From Perlabentimonas sp041656735 (GTDB taxonomy: Bacteria; Bacteroidota; Bacteroidia; Bacteroidales; Tenuifilaceae): DNA of 64,000 bases. Shown in pieces: positions 8,641-17,329 of the stretch (position 1 is its first letter; each line of letters begins with the position of its first letter). The position numbers and the translations under genes were made by a program. The DNA lies in NCBI GenBank assembly GCA_041656735.1, contig JBBACY010000008.1, forward strand, positions 1-64,000. Reading direction: 5' to 3'. The notes beneath the pieces were generated by a model that made no database searches, was not told the origin of the DNA, and worked only from the letters and a program-made list of their open reading frames with translations.

Positions 8641-10446
8641 ATGTACGATATTTTAGAACTAAATAAAAAGTTGCTTCCTGAACTGAAGGAAATAGCTAAA
8701 GGTATGAATATTAAAAAGATTGAGGCGCTTCGTAAGCAAGATTTAATATATAGAATACTCGATCAACAGGCTATTGATGCAGCCGAAAGTGATAGCCGAA
8801 AGCCTAAATTAACCACAAAGGATAGGGACAAGGATAAGGATACCGAAAGGCCCGAAAGAAAAACGATTAGCCCTAAGCCCAAGAAGCAGGAGCCTACACC
8901 GACTCCCATTGTGAAGAAAGAGATTAAGACCACCGCTGCTCGTCCTGAGCCTGAAGAGGTAAATACTCAGCCAGAGGATCAGCAAAATGCTAACGATCAT
9001 CAATCTAATCAAAATAAGCGCAAACGCTTTATCAGAAAGAAAGATGAGCAGGATGAGCATCAAGGAAACCATCCAGAGAAAGCCAATGACCATTTGGTAG
9101 CTGCAGATGTGCAGAAAGAAGAAAAGGTAGAGAAGGCTGAGGTTGTTCGGGAGCGAGTGCTCGAAACGAAGGCGAACAAACCTAAAGAGGTAAAGACGGA
9201 TAGCGTTGTTGACACCAAAAAAAATGACCCGCAGACTGGTGAGCAGGTGGCAGAGAATGTAAAGAAGAGTAATCCGCGTGATTTTCAGCAGAAAAAAGGT
9301 AAGAACGGAGAAAAGTATGAGTTTGAAGGTATAATAAATGCAACGGGTGTACTCGAAATTATGCCCGATGGTTATGGCTTTATGCGCTCATCTGATTATA
9401 ATTACTTAACATCGCCCGACGATGTGTACGTTTCACAGTCGCAAATAAAACTCTTTGGCTTAAAAACTGGCGACACCGTAACAGGTACAATTCGCCCACC
9501 CAAAGAGAATGAAAAATATTTCCCTCTAATTAAGGTGCTCGAAATAAATGGTAGAAGTCCTGATTACATTCGCGACAGAATACCGTTCGACTACCTAACA
9601 CCACTATTCCCCGACGAAAAGTTTACGTTACTAGGTAATGGTCAGAATTCACTCTCGGCTCGCGTGGTTGATATGTTTTCGCCAATTGGAAAGGGGCAGC
9701 GTGGTTTAATTGTTGCTCAGCCCAAAACGGGTAAAACCATCCTGCTAAAAGAGATTGCTAACTCAATAGCTGCCAATCACCCCGAGGTATATATGATTGT
9801 TTTACTTATCGATGAGCGCCCCGAGGAGGTTACCGATATGGCCCGTAGCGTGAATGCCGAGGTGGTATCGTCAACCTTTGATGAGCCAGCCGACAGGCAC
9901 GTTCGCGTAGCGAATATTGTGCTCGAAAAAGCCAAGCGAATGGTAGAATGTGGCCACGATGTGGTTATCCTACTCGATTCAATTACACGACTAGCTCGCG
10001 CATATAATACCGTTCAGCCCGCATCGGGTAAGGTGCTATCGGGTGGGGTTGATGCTAACGCACTTCACAAACCTAAACGCTTTTTTGGCGCAGCCCGTAA
10101 TATTGAGAACGGCGGCTCCCTTACAATTTTGGCAACAGCCCTTATTGAAACAGGAAGTAAAATGGACGAGGTTATTTTTGAAGAGTTTAAAGGAACTGGT
10201 AATATGGAGTTACAGCTCGATAGGAAGCTGTCTAATAAACGTGTTTTCCCTGCTGTTGATATTACCGTTTCGAGTACACGTCGTGAGGACTTGTTACTTG
10301 ATAAGGAAACTCTCAATAAAACGTGGATCCTTAGAAATTACTTAACCGATATGACATCGGTTGAGGCTATGGAGTTCCTTCGCGATAGGTTGGTTAAAAC
10401 TCAAACTAACGAGGAGTTCTTTATGACAATGAATAGCGATATTTAA
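8641..10446 (+). CDS. rho: Transcription termination factor Rho
   Basis: The 601-residue hexameric RNA helicase/ATPase terminates transcription in the cytoplasm. The N-terminal Rho domain (residues 1-45, LPELKEIAKGMNI) is followed by a long, lysine/glutamate-rich, low-complexity insertion (about 50-220). The RNA-binding OSB fold then starts (EGIINATGVLEIMPDGYGFMR, with a YLTSPDDVYVSQSQI segment). The ATPase core has Walker A QPKTGKT near residue 361, LIDERPEEVTDM, and the Q/R-loop region LDSITRLARAYN. The insertion is typical of Bacteroidetes Rho and explains the length compared with 419 residues in E. coli. The start ATG at 8641 is preceded by about 270 bases shared with the divergent sigma gene. 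The tmRNA gene follows about 110 bases downstream. Confidence 0.97.
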   Translation: MYDILELNKKLLPELKEIAKGMNIKKIEALRKQDLIYRILDQQAIDAAESDSRKPKLTTKDRDKDKDTERPERKTISPKPKKQEPTPTPIVKKEIKTTAARPEPEEVNTQPEDQQNANDHQSNQNKRKRFIRKKDEQDEHQGNHPEKANDHLVAADVQKEEKVEKAEVVRERVLETKANKPKEVKTDSVVDTKKNDPQTGEQVAENVKKSNPRDFQQKKGKNGEKYEFEGIINATGVLEIMPDGYGFMRSSDYNYLTSPDDVYVSQSQIKLFGLKTGDTVTGTIRPPKENEKYFPLIKVLEINGRSPDYIRDRIPFDYLTPLFPDEKFTLLGNGQNSLSARVVDMFSPIGKGQRGLIVAQPKTGKTILLKEIANSIAANHPEVYMIVLLIDERPEEVTDMARSVNAEVVSSTFDEPADRHVRVANIVLEKAKRMVECGHDVVILLDSITRLARAYNTVQPASGKVLSGGVDANALHKPKRFFGAARNIENGGSLTILATALIETGSKMDEVIFEEFKGTGNMELQLDRKLSNKRVFPAVDITVSSTRREDLLLDKETLNKTWILRNYLTDMTSVEAMEFLRDRLVKTQTNEEFFMTMNSDI

Positions 10447-10514
10447 AGATTTAGAACGGAACGTTTTAGTTGAATAACCAAAATGTTTACGTAAAATAAA
10501 TTTCGCATTAAAAC

Positions 10515-10543
10515 TTTCGTACCTAAATATTGTTGTACCTTTG
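10515..10543 (+). promoter_or_regulatory. Bacteroidetes-type promoter of ssrA
   Basis: TTTC at 10515-10518 and TACCTTTG at 10536-10543 are 17 bases apart. This matches the TTTG / TAnnTTTG consensus, and the -7 element ends 14 bases before the mature tmRNA 5' end. Confidence 0.65.
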
Positions 10544-10557
10544 TACAACTAATTCAT

Positions 10558-10959
10558 GGGGCTGACCATGGTTTTGACAGCAAGATGAATGAATTGGTAA
10601 GCATGTCGAGCGTTGGGAAGCTGGCTCGTTAATCTCAGGACTCAGACCTATAACAGGCGAAAATAACAATTACGCACTCGCTGCTTAGTAAGTACCAAGT
10701 ACTTCTAACTTAATCGTACCAACAAGGTTGGTATAACGAGTAGTCTCACGGAGAGCTTCGCCCACTGGAACTCCGAATTGAGGCTTCAAAACAAATGGGC
10801 TAGTACAGAATGTTCCCCGGTTTCTGTGCGAAAATTTCGGGGATAAGGTTTTGGTTGGTCTCTTTCCCCCTGCCAATACTCGAAAATAAAGGAAAGATAA
10901 GCATGTAGAAAGCCACTTGGTTCCTTGTTTGGACGAGGGTTCGAACCCCTCCAGCTCCA
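10558..10959 (+). ncRNA. ssrA: Transfer-messenger RNA (tmRNA)
   Basis: The 5' end GGGGCTG (10558-10564) pairs with CAGCTCC (10952-10958) to form the acceptor stem. GGGTTCGAACCCC near 10937-10949 is the T-arm, so the tRNA-like domain is complete. CCA is not encoded. The tag reading frame resumes at GGC (10656-10658) and reads GENNNYALAA, then TAG at 10686-10688, close to the GENNYALAA/GETNYALAA tags known in Bacteroidales. The RNA rescues stalled ribosomes with SmpB and marks nascent proteins for proteolysis. About 402 nt is a usual length. The 3' end is a common integration site, but no duplicated tmRNA end is visible in this window. Confidence 0.96.
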
Positions 10960-10965
10960 CAAAGC

Positions 10966-11004
10966 AGTATTGAGTAAGAGTATTGAGCAAGAGTATTGAG
11001 CAAG
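10966..11004 (+). repeat. Three tandem 13-bp repeats downstream of ssrA
   Basis: The unit AGTATTGAG(T/C)AAG occurs at 10966, 10979 and 10992 with a 13-bp period and a single T/C difference. It starts 7 bases after the mature tmRNA end. The third copy forms the left arm of the inverted repeat that follows. Confidence 0.8.
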
Positions 11005-11036
11005 AGATTTGGGTGTACCCATAACTCTTGCTCAAT
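10995..11036. terminator. Inverted repeat / likely ssrA terminator
   Basis: ATTGAGCAAGAG (10995-11006) pairs perfectly with 11025-11036, and an inner GGGT/ACCC pair extends the structure. The T-rich GTTGTTTT follows on the + strand, so it may end the tmRNA transcript. Confidence 0.6.
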
Positions 11037-11042
11037 GTTGTT

Positions 11043-11104
11043 TTATCCCTCAATCCTCTTGCTGTTGCACTTGCTGAATTATCCCTCAATCCTCTTGCTA
11101 TTGC
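11043..11104 (+). repeat. Direct repeat of about 26 bp (two copies, 36-bp spacing)
   Basis: Copies at 11043-11068 and 11079-11104 both contain TTATCCCTCAATCCTCTTGC and differ by one base near the end. Together with the upstream tandem repeats they make about 140 bases of repetitive sequence next to the tmRNA gene. Confidence 0.75.
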
Positions 11105-11334
11105 CGTTCACTCTCACTAGTGCCAAAATCCACTTATCTTTAAAAGTTGCATTTAAAGGTGTTCGTTTTATGGTAGCAAAATGAAGAATGACACTGAATT
11201 AGTAAATCTTTTACCTCAGCGTTAAGACTATCCTTGTTAAGTTTATACTCCCATCTGTTTTAGGAAGTTTCAGGGTTGGGTAATGCTAAACGACAAACAA
11301 ATGCAAACAGTAAAAATTTGAAGTAATAGTGTAG
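11105..11334. other. Intergenic sequence without recognised features
   Basis: This completes the roughly 375-base gap between ssrA and the symporter gene. I see no ORF, promoter or stable hairpin here. Confidence 0.4.
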
Positions 11335-12495
11335 TTATTTTGTTATCTTATTCACCACAAGTGCGATGGCACCATCACCGGTAACATTGCAGGCTGTTCC
11401 AAAACTATCCATGGCAATGTAAAGCGCTATCATTAAGCCTATCATCTCCTCATTAAAACCGAGCATGGATTGCAATATTCCTATGGCGGCCATAATTGCA
11501 CCACCCGGAACGCCAGGAGCAGCAACCATTACTATTCCCAACATAAAAATAAAACCCGCAAAAAGGGTGAAGCTAAAAGGGACGCCTTCCAAAATCATTA
11601 TGGCCATGGCGCATGCTGTAATTTTCATAACGCTGCCCGATAGGTGAATGGTTGCACATAGTGGAATTACGAAGCCAGCAATTTTTTCAGAGACACCATT
11701 TTTTAGCGTTTGCTTTAAGGTTACTGGAATGGTGGCTGCAGACGACTGCGTTCCCAAGGCTGTAAAGTAGGCAGGCATCATGGTGGCCAGTAAACGTAGC
11801 GGGTTCTTTTTTACGAGTATTCCCGTAACTGTATATTGCAGAAGAAGTAGGATAATGTGTAGTGCGAAAATTACACCAATGATATTTACAAATACCGAGA
11901 GTATTGAGTATACTTTACCTGTAAAAGACATATTTGCAAATATCCCTAATATAAATAGCGGTAGTAAGGGTACAACAACATTCTCAATTAGCTGCATTAT
12001 AATTACTTGGAAATCTTTAACAACTAATTTCAAGGTCGATTTTTCTTGGTAAGCTAGTCCTAACCCAATTACAAATGCCAATACTAAGGCCGTCATTACA
12101 TCTAAAACTACCGGGATAGTGATTGAAAAGTAGGGCGATAATTCTTTCGCCGTTTCGGCTATTTGGGCCGCTTTATTAGCATGCGAAACCAGAAGTGATG
12201 AGAATAGATCCGAAGTGGCAAAGTAGGTCATAAAACCAGAGAAGAGCGTTGAACCGTATGCAATGGCAGTGGTTAGTAAGAGTAGTTTCCCTGCACCTTT
12301 TCCTAAATCTGAAATGGCGGGCATAATCAGTCCCATAATAATTAGGGGAATTGCAAAGTTTAAAAACTGACTAAAGAGCGCATTGAAAGTGGCGAATATC
12401 CTATTTACCGATTCGGGTAAATAAAGTCCAAAAACAATTCCCAAAACAATGGCTAAGAAAACTTTAAATAGCAATTTCGAAAATAAACGCTTCAT
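11335..12495 (-). CDS. Dicarboxylate/amino acid:cation symporter (DAACS family)
   Basis: This 386-residue inner-membrane protein has eight or so hydrophobic segments and the two re-entrant hairpin signatures of the glutamate/dicarboxylate transporter family. The serine-rich first loop appears in LGTQSSAATIPVT, and the substrate/sodium site in FGTACNVTGDGAIALVV near the C terminus. Members move glutamate, aspartate, C4-dicarboxylates, or serine/threonine with Na+ or H+. The deviation from the usual NMDGT segment and the short length resemble the serine/threonine branch or uncharacterised Bacteroidetes members, so the substrate is left open. It is a single-gene unit, with a promoter likely within the 490-base upstream gap. 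Confidence 0.88.
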   Translation of the reverse strand: MKRLFSKLLFKVFLAIVLGIVFGLYLPESVNRIFATFNALFSQFLNFAIPLIIMGLIMPAISDLGKGAGKLLLLTTAIAYGSTLFSGFMTYFATSDLFSSLLVSHANKAAQIAETAKELSPYFSITIPVVLDVMTALVLAFVIGLGLAYQEKSTLKLVVKDFQVIIMQLIENVVVPLLPLFILGIFANMSFTGKVYSILSVFVNIIGVIFALHIILLLLQYTVTGILVKKNPLRLLATMMPAYFTALGTQSSAATIPVTLKQTLKNGVSEKIAGFVIPLCATIHLSGSVMKITACAMAIMILEGVPFSFTLFAGFIFMLGIVMVAAPGVPGGAIMAAIGILQSMLGFNEEMIGLMIALYIAMDSFGTACNVTGDGAIALVVNKITK

Positions 12496-12988
12496 AACTA
12501 TGTATTTAATAATAAAAGACTCGTTTGCTCTTTTTAATTTAATGAGTCAGCTAAGATAGAGGGAATGGCCTTATGAATAAATTTTCAACCTTACTTTTTT
12601 TACTAACTTTTAAATTCTATAATAATGTGTTGTTTATCAGGTATTTATAGAAAATATTCACTCGCCTTGAATATGGTTTTTATTATTGTTAGGTGGTAAC
12701 TTTTATTTTAATGGGCAGAAATCGAAAAAGCTTAAGCAAAACCTGTTCGAGCCTATTGCATATTATAACAATAGATGAGGCCACTCCTTATGAAAGAAAA
12801 ATATGACAGCCTCAAAACATCAATCAGCCGCGTATTTTATAAAAAGGAAAATAATATTTAGTATGTTTAGCCTCATAAATATCAAACAAAACCTGTCAAC
12901 TCACACTAAACCATCTTAAGGATATAGCTAAATTTTAAACCATTAATAGAAATGTTTAAGAGGGTTTAATTACATCAATTTTGAACAA
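12496..12988. other. Intergenic region, divergent promoters expected
   Basis: About 490 AT-rich bases separate divergent genes. I see no ORF of note, RNA gene or strong hairpin. CAAAACCTGT occurs twice (near 12738 and 12888), which may be chance. Confidence 0.4.
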
Positions 12989-13702
12989 ATGAAAACATTA
13001 CAACAGGTGAAAAATAACTTGGCAAGTTATAACGATAAGAAAAGGGGCGATGATTTACATAAGTTTTTTCAAGTTTACCCCGGAGGCTATGGCGAGGGCG
13101 ATCAGTTTATTGGAGTTACGGTTCCCAACCAGCGGATAGTGTCAAAAAAATACTACCAAAGCATAACCCTGAATGAACTTGAGCAATTGATTCGTGAGCC
13201 CATACATGAACACCGCTTAACCGCCCTGTTTATGCTTGTGCTTAAGTTCCAGAATAGTAAGGATGAGAGTCAGCAAAAGGAGGTTGTTGAGCTATACCTA
13301 AGAAATTTAGATTGGGTTAATAGTTGGGACCTTGTCGACTCATCGGCGCACCTAATCCTTGGGCCTTACCTTATGAATAAGGACAGGGAATTACTTTACG
13401 AATTGGCCGCAAATGCCAACTTTTGGGTGCAGCGTGTTGCCATAATAGCAACTCTTCATTTTATAAGGAATGGGCAATTTGACGATACGCTTAAAATTGC
13501 TGAAATCTTGCTCAACCATAGGCACGACCTCATTCATAAAGCGGTGGGCTGGATGCTGCGCGAGGTTGGTAAAAAGAACTACGAAGTGGAGTATGCCTTT
13601 CTGGTAAAACACTATAATAATATGCCCCGAACTATGCTGCGATACGCCATAGAGCGTTTTCCCGAAGAGACGAGGCAAGGGTTTTTGAAGGGGAAAATCT
13701 AG
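12989..13702 (+). CDS. DNA alkylation repair protein, AlkD-like
   Basis: The 237-residue all-helical HEAT-repeat protein matches the AlkD/AlkC-like family that removes positively charged alkylated bases (N3-methyladenine, N7-methylguanine) without base flipping. Family features include KFFQVYPGGYGEGDQFIGVTVPNQR near residues 26-50, the WVNSWDLVDSSA segment (about 110-121) and the FWVQRVAIIAT / LIHKAVGWMLREVGK helices in the second half. The length is typical. It stands alone between divergent and convergent neighbours, with no adaptive-response gene beside it, so constitutive expression is likely. Confidence 0.88.
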   Translation: MKTLQQVKNNLASYNDKKRGDDLHKFFQVYPGGYGEGDQFIGVTVPNQRIVSKKYYQSITLNELEQLIREPIHEHRLTALFMLVLKFQNSKDESQQKEVVELYLRNLDWVNSWDLVDSSAHLILGPYLMNKDRELLYELAANANFWVQRVAIIATLHFIRNGQFDDTLKIAEILLNHRHDLIHKAVGWMLREVGKKNYEVEYAFLVKHYNNMPRTMLRYAIERFPEETRQGFLKGKI

Positions 13703-13852
13703 GGGGTTGAGCTAACCGTTGTTTTGGGTTTTAATAATCATGAATTAGGCCTAGTTCGGATATGTTTGTGTTAACTTTTGAGTTTAGCGGTTTTCACATT
13801 TTGCCACTTTCCAATTATCGCCTTAATCATTAGTTTTGTATTGTCTATGGGG

Positions 13853-14221
13853 TTAATACAGAACCTCAGTTATAGATTTTTCAATCTCTTTATAATCTAA
13901 AGGCTTTCTGAAATACTTGTTAATCAGCTTATCATTAAGGGCTTCGGATATTTCCTCGTTTATCTCGTATCCAGTTAAAATGTAGAAAATAATATTTGGA
14001 AATTGTTCTTTTGCCTTAGCTATAAACTCTAGTCCATCCATCCTTGGCATCCGCATGTCGCTAATAACTATTGGTATATCTGGATTGTTTTTTAAGATTT
14101 CGAGACCCTCAAAACCCGAAAGGGCTGTTATAACATTGAATGTGCAGTGAACGTTAAGTTCAAAAAGTTTTAGGTTTATTGGCTCATCATCAACATATAG
14201 AACAGAGGTTGTTTTACCCAT
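13853..14221 (-). CDS. Single-domain response regulator (receiver only)
   Basis: The 122-residue protein is a stand-alone receiver. It has the acidic pair in VDDEP (residues 11-12), phospho-acceptor Asp55 in SDMRMP, a Thr in the LTGY switch and Lys in FRKP. It has no output domain, so it acts by protein contact or as a phosphotransfer partner. The gene begins 3 bases after the kinase gene stop, indicating co-transcription and a cognate pair. A 76 percent identical paralog lies at 16510-16878. The RMPRMDGLEFI motif resembles regulators of the RpfG/HupR type before their output domains. Confidence 0.93.
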   Translation of the reverse strand: MGKTTSVLYVDDEPINLKLFELNVHCTFNVITALSGFEGLEILKNNPDIPIVISDMRMPRMDGLEFIAKAKEQFPNIIFYILTGYEINEEISEALNDKLINKYFRKPLDYKEIEKSITEVLY

Positions 14222-14224
14222 GGC

Positions 14225-16213
14225 TTAACCTTTAAGAGGTAATAGGACTGTAACGGTAGTTCCAACTCCCACTGTTGAACTGAAGGATATGCTGCCGTTA
14301 TGCTCTTCAATTATGCTTTGTGTTATTGATAAGCCGAGCCCAGTTCCCTTACCAGGATCCTTTGTAGTAAAGAATGGATCGGCTACTCTGTTTATGTTCT
14401 CCTCGCTAATACCACATCCACTGTCAGCAATAATCACAACAATATTTTTATTTTTTTTACTTGTGGTTATAGCTATGGTGCCCTTGCCCTCGATGGACTG
14501 AACAGCATTAGTTAGAATATTTAAAAATGCCTGCTGTATTTTTCCCTCTTTACATTCGAGCAAAAGAGGTTCGTTCGCAAAATCTTTTCTAACACTTACT
14601 CTACCTCCAAGCTCATTCCCAAGCATTATTAGGCAGCTATCAATTACTGTATTAATTATAACTCTATTGGTTTTGATATCATCCTTCTTACTATATTGAT
14701 TTAAACTTTTAACTATGCCAGCAGCTCTTTCAACCCCCACATTAATAATTTCGAGCAGAGGAAAAACCTCTGACGAGTGACCCTCTAGATTACCCTTTAC
14801 ATAGTTTTCAATGGCTAGTGCTCCTCCCTTAATAAAGTTAAGCGGATTGTTAATTTCATGAGCAACTCCTGCTGCAAGTATTCCGAGCGAAGCCATTTTT
14901 TCAGAACTAATCAGCTTATTCTGGGTATCTTTTAATACGGTGAGAGTTGACTGCAACTCTTCCCTTTGGGTATGCAACTCGTCGTTAATTGCTGTAAGTT
15001 CTTCGTTCGCCGCAGCCAGTTCTTCTCTTTGGGTTTGCAGAATTCTATTTTTCTCTTTAGACCTTTTTATTGACCTAAACGTTTGGAAAACAACTAATAA
15101 AAGAAGGAAGACAGAAATTACTGAACCATAGATAACAATTTTTCGTTGTTTCAAACTAAGGTCTTTTAACTCATTATCGAGCCTTAATCGCTCTATCTCC
15201 TCCTCTTTTGCGTTAAGCCCATATAGTATCTGAAAATTCGCCAGACTCTCATTGAACTTGTCACTACTAATGCTATCGCTTAACTCTTTAAACCTTATAT
15301 GTTTTTTGATGGCTAAATTCGGATTTCCAAGCATTGTATCGATTTGAAATGAATGGAAGTAGTACCTCAGCTTGCGGTTATTGTTAGGATAGCGTTGAAG
15401 CACTTCCTTTGTTTTGTGATTATACCTTTGTGCGTTTTTTATATCACTAAGCTGTATGTATGTATCAGTAAACGAGAGGTAAAGATTGGTTAAAAGCCTA
15501 GAGTTTATCTCTATATCATCATAGCTTTGTTCAATCAATTTGAATATTCCTAGTGCCTTCTCTGACCTGTTTGTAAAGCGATAAACATCGCCAATGTTGT
15601 ACAAACTGTGTATCTCATTTTGTTTGTCATCAATTTCTTTTGCCAATTGAAATGTTTCGTTAAAGATAATCAGGGCCGAATCTAGTCTGTTGGTATTGCC
15701 ATAAATAGAACCCTTGCCTAAAGTAGCCTTAAGTATTATATGCTTATCGTTCAAAGCCTTACCGCAATCGAACGCTTCTTCATAGTATTTTAAGCCCAAA
15801 TCAAATCTCCATGAAAAGTAATAAATATTACCAATCTCGAGAAGCGTTTGAGCCTTATTAGATTTATCCCCAATATCATCAAACATTGTTAGTGCTTTGG
15901 AAAGATTGTTGAGTGCTTCGGAGTTTGCACCCAAGTAGTTATAGCACTTTCCTATGGCCAACTGCGACTGTGCAATTAGATTTTTATCCTTTATCGCTTG
16001 AGCATCTTTAAAAGCATCCTTTGCAAATAGGATGGCTTGTTTAATGTCTGAATCTTTAAGCTCATCAACAATTAGTAACTTCAGTCTAACCTGATCTTCG
16101 CTTAAGCGGGTAGTGTCAACAAGCATTAGTAAGCTATCCACACTTTCTGCGTTAGCAGAATAAGTGATTGAAGTAATGAACAGAATGAGTGCTAAAAAGA
16201 ATTTTGAAAGCAT
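14225..16213 (-). CDS. Sensor histidine kinase with periplasmic TPR domain
   Basis: The 662-residue protein has a signal peptide (residues 1-22), several TPR repeats in about 60-330, a transmembrane helix (IVIYGSVISVFLLLLVVFQTF, about 357-377), a coiled coil rich in QREEL/NEEL repeats, and a HisKA/HATPase core. The H box is GVAHEINNPLNF with phospho-His452. The N box lies in QQAFLNILTNAVQS, G1 in ADSGCGIS and G2 in GKGTGLGLS. TPR-sensor kinases of this build are common in Bacteroidetes and probably sense through periplasmic protein contacts. It forms an operon with the receiver at 13853-14221. The last about 30 residues have a decayed copy upstream of the paralogous receiver at 16.9 kb. Confidence 0.93.
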   Translation of the reverse strand: MLSKFFLALILFITSITYSANAESVDSLLMLVDTTRLSEDQVRLKLLIVDELKDSDIKQAILFAKDAFKDAQAIKDKNLIAQSQLAIGKCYNYLGANSEALNNLSKALTMFDDIGDKSNKAQTLLEIGNIYYFSWRFDLGLKYYEEAFDCGKALNDKHIILKATLGKGSIYGNTNRLDSALIIFNETFQLAKEIDDKQNEIHSLYNIGDVYRFTNRSEKALGIFKLIEQSYDDIEINSRLLTNLYLSFTDTYIQLSDIKNAQRYNHKTKEVLQRYPNNNRKLRYYFHSFQIDTMLGNPNLAIKKHIRFKELSDSISSDKFNESLANFQILYGLNAKEEEIERLRLDNELKDLSLKQRKIVIYGSVISVFLLLLVVFQTFRSIKRSKEKNRILQTQREELAAANEELTAINDELHTQREELQSTLTVLKDTQNKLISSEKMASLGILAAGVAHEINNPLNFIKGGALAIENYVKGNLEGHSSEVFPLLEIINVGVERAAGIVKSLNQYSKKDDIKTNRVIINTVIDSCLIMLGNELGGRVSVRKDFANEPLLLECKEGKIQQAFLNILTNAVQSIEGKGTIAITTSKKNKNIVVIIADSGCGISEENINRVADPFFTTKDPGKGTGLGLSITQSIIEEHNGSISFSSTVGVGTTVTVLLPLKG

Positions 16214-16509
16214 TTTCGCCCTTTAATTTGGGTAAATAATTGTATCTGTAATTCTCTGTTAAGATATAAATTATTCTTTTCAGTAGATATAAATTAAACT
16301 AATGTTTTTTCTCTTTTGATGCATGAGAGTTAGAGTTTTTCTAGAATAGATTTTTAGCTAAGGTATTTTTAGGTAGAGAAAATTTTTCATCTAATTTTCA
16401 GAAAACAAAAAACATACAGATAAGATATTTTTAAGATGCTTTAGTTTAAAATTTATAAGGATGTGATGGAAAATCAACGAGTTAATTTGTGTGTAAATAT
16501 GTTGTGAGG
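16214..16509. other. Intergenic spacer within the duplicated kinase/regulator region
   Basis: About 300 AT-rich bases lie between the paralogous receiver and the intact kinase. I see no ORF or clear promoter box; the kinase promoter should be here. Confidence 0.35.
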
Positions 16510-16878
16510 CTAACTTAAGGCGTTAGTTATTGTTGATTCGATCTCCTTATTGTTTGAGGGTTTTCTAAAGTACTTGGCAATAAGCCTGTTATCAAGTGCT
16601 TCGGATATCTCCTCGGTTATATCATACCCTGTTAAAAGGTAGAAAATAATATTTGGAAATCGCTCTTTTGCCTTGCCTATAAACTCTAGTCCATCCATCT
16701 CTGGCATTCGCATATCGCTAACAACTATTGATATCTGTTGGTTGTTTTTCAATATTTCGAGCCCTTCAAACCCTGAAAGAGCGGTTGTAACGTTGAATGT
16801 GCGTTGAAAGTTAAGTTCAAAGAGTTTAAGGTTTATCGGCTCGTCATCAACATATAAAACTGATATCATTTTACTCAT
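16510..16878 (-). CDS. Single-domain response regulator, paralog of 13853-14221
   Basis: The 122-residue receiver is 76 percent identical (93 of 122 positions by eye) to the one at 13853-14221. It keeps VDDEP, Asp55 in SDMRMP, the LTGY threonine and the FRKP lysine, so it should still be phosphorylated. Its own kinase gene is gone; only a short remnant stands just upstream. The intact kinase 300 bases downstream is the likely phosphodonor. Divergence is largest in the last helix, where partner choice would be set. Confidence 0.92.
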   Translation of the reverse strand: MSKMISVLYVDDEPINLKLFELNFQRTFNVTTALSGFEGLEILKNNQQISIVVSDMRMPEMDGLEFIGKAKERFPNIIFYLLTGYDITEEISEALDNRLIAKYFRKPSNNKEIESTITNALS

Positions 16879-16888
16879 AGTTTAACTT

Positions 16889-16990
16889 TTTCATAGAAAA
16901 TTGAATGGTAATAGAAGTTTTAACTACCACTTCTTAATCGAAGAAAATGCTCCTGTTATACTCTTCAATTATATTTTGTGTTTTTAAAGG
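16889..16990 (-). pseudogene. Remnant of a histidine kinase 3' end
   Basis: Read on the minus strand, this segment encodes TQNIIEEYNRSIFFD followed by an in-frame TAA (16934-16936) and more weakly matching codons. It aligns with TQSIIEEHNGSISFS and the following residues at the C terminus of the intact kinase at 14225-16213. It occupies the same place relative to its receiver gene as the intact kinase does. A kinase-receiver pair was evidently duplicated, and the upstream kinase then was deleted except for its last codons. Similarity fades above about 16990. Confidence 0.75.
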
Positions 16991-17329
16991 GCCATGTTAT
17001 TATTAATCTGTTATAAAAACAGGCACACTTTATATTTAACACTAAGTTACAACAAATCAGCAAAATAAAAAGGAGAAGAATTTAATATTCTGACGAAGGT
17101 TATAAATAATTTGACAAACAGTAAGTTGTGTGTGGTGGTTTCAATCTTGGCAAGCGTGCGTTTACCTTCCTCAATTTTAATGCTAAGGTTTGCACCTTGC
17201 ACAATTGTATGTTGGTAGGTAATGTTAATCTCAGTGGAGTTAACAATTGGGCATTTGGTTATTCTGGATTAAACTATTGCTTGGGATAAAGTTAAAATTT
17301 ATGTGAGTGCTTGTTGCAGTGTCTAACCC
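16991..17329. other. Intergenic region, possible gene remnants
   Basis: About 340 bases. No gene starts here, but both strands stay open over about 17123-17288 without an ATG. The minus-strand frame contains INITYQHT and KIEEGKRTLAKIE, which look protein-like. This may be a decayed gene or chance. Confidence 0.35.

Noticed and set aside
10685..11089. Minus-strand ORFs over the tmRNA gene and its repeats
   Set aside because: They overlap the tmRNA on the opposite strand; their residues reflect the T-arm and repeats, not a protein.
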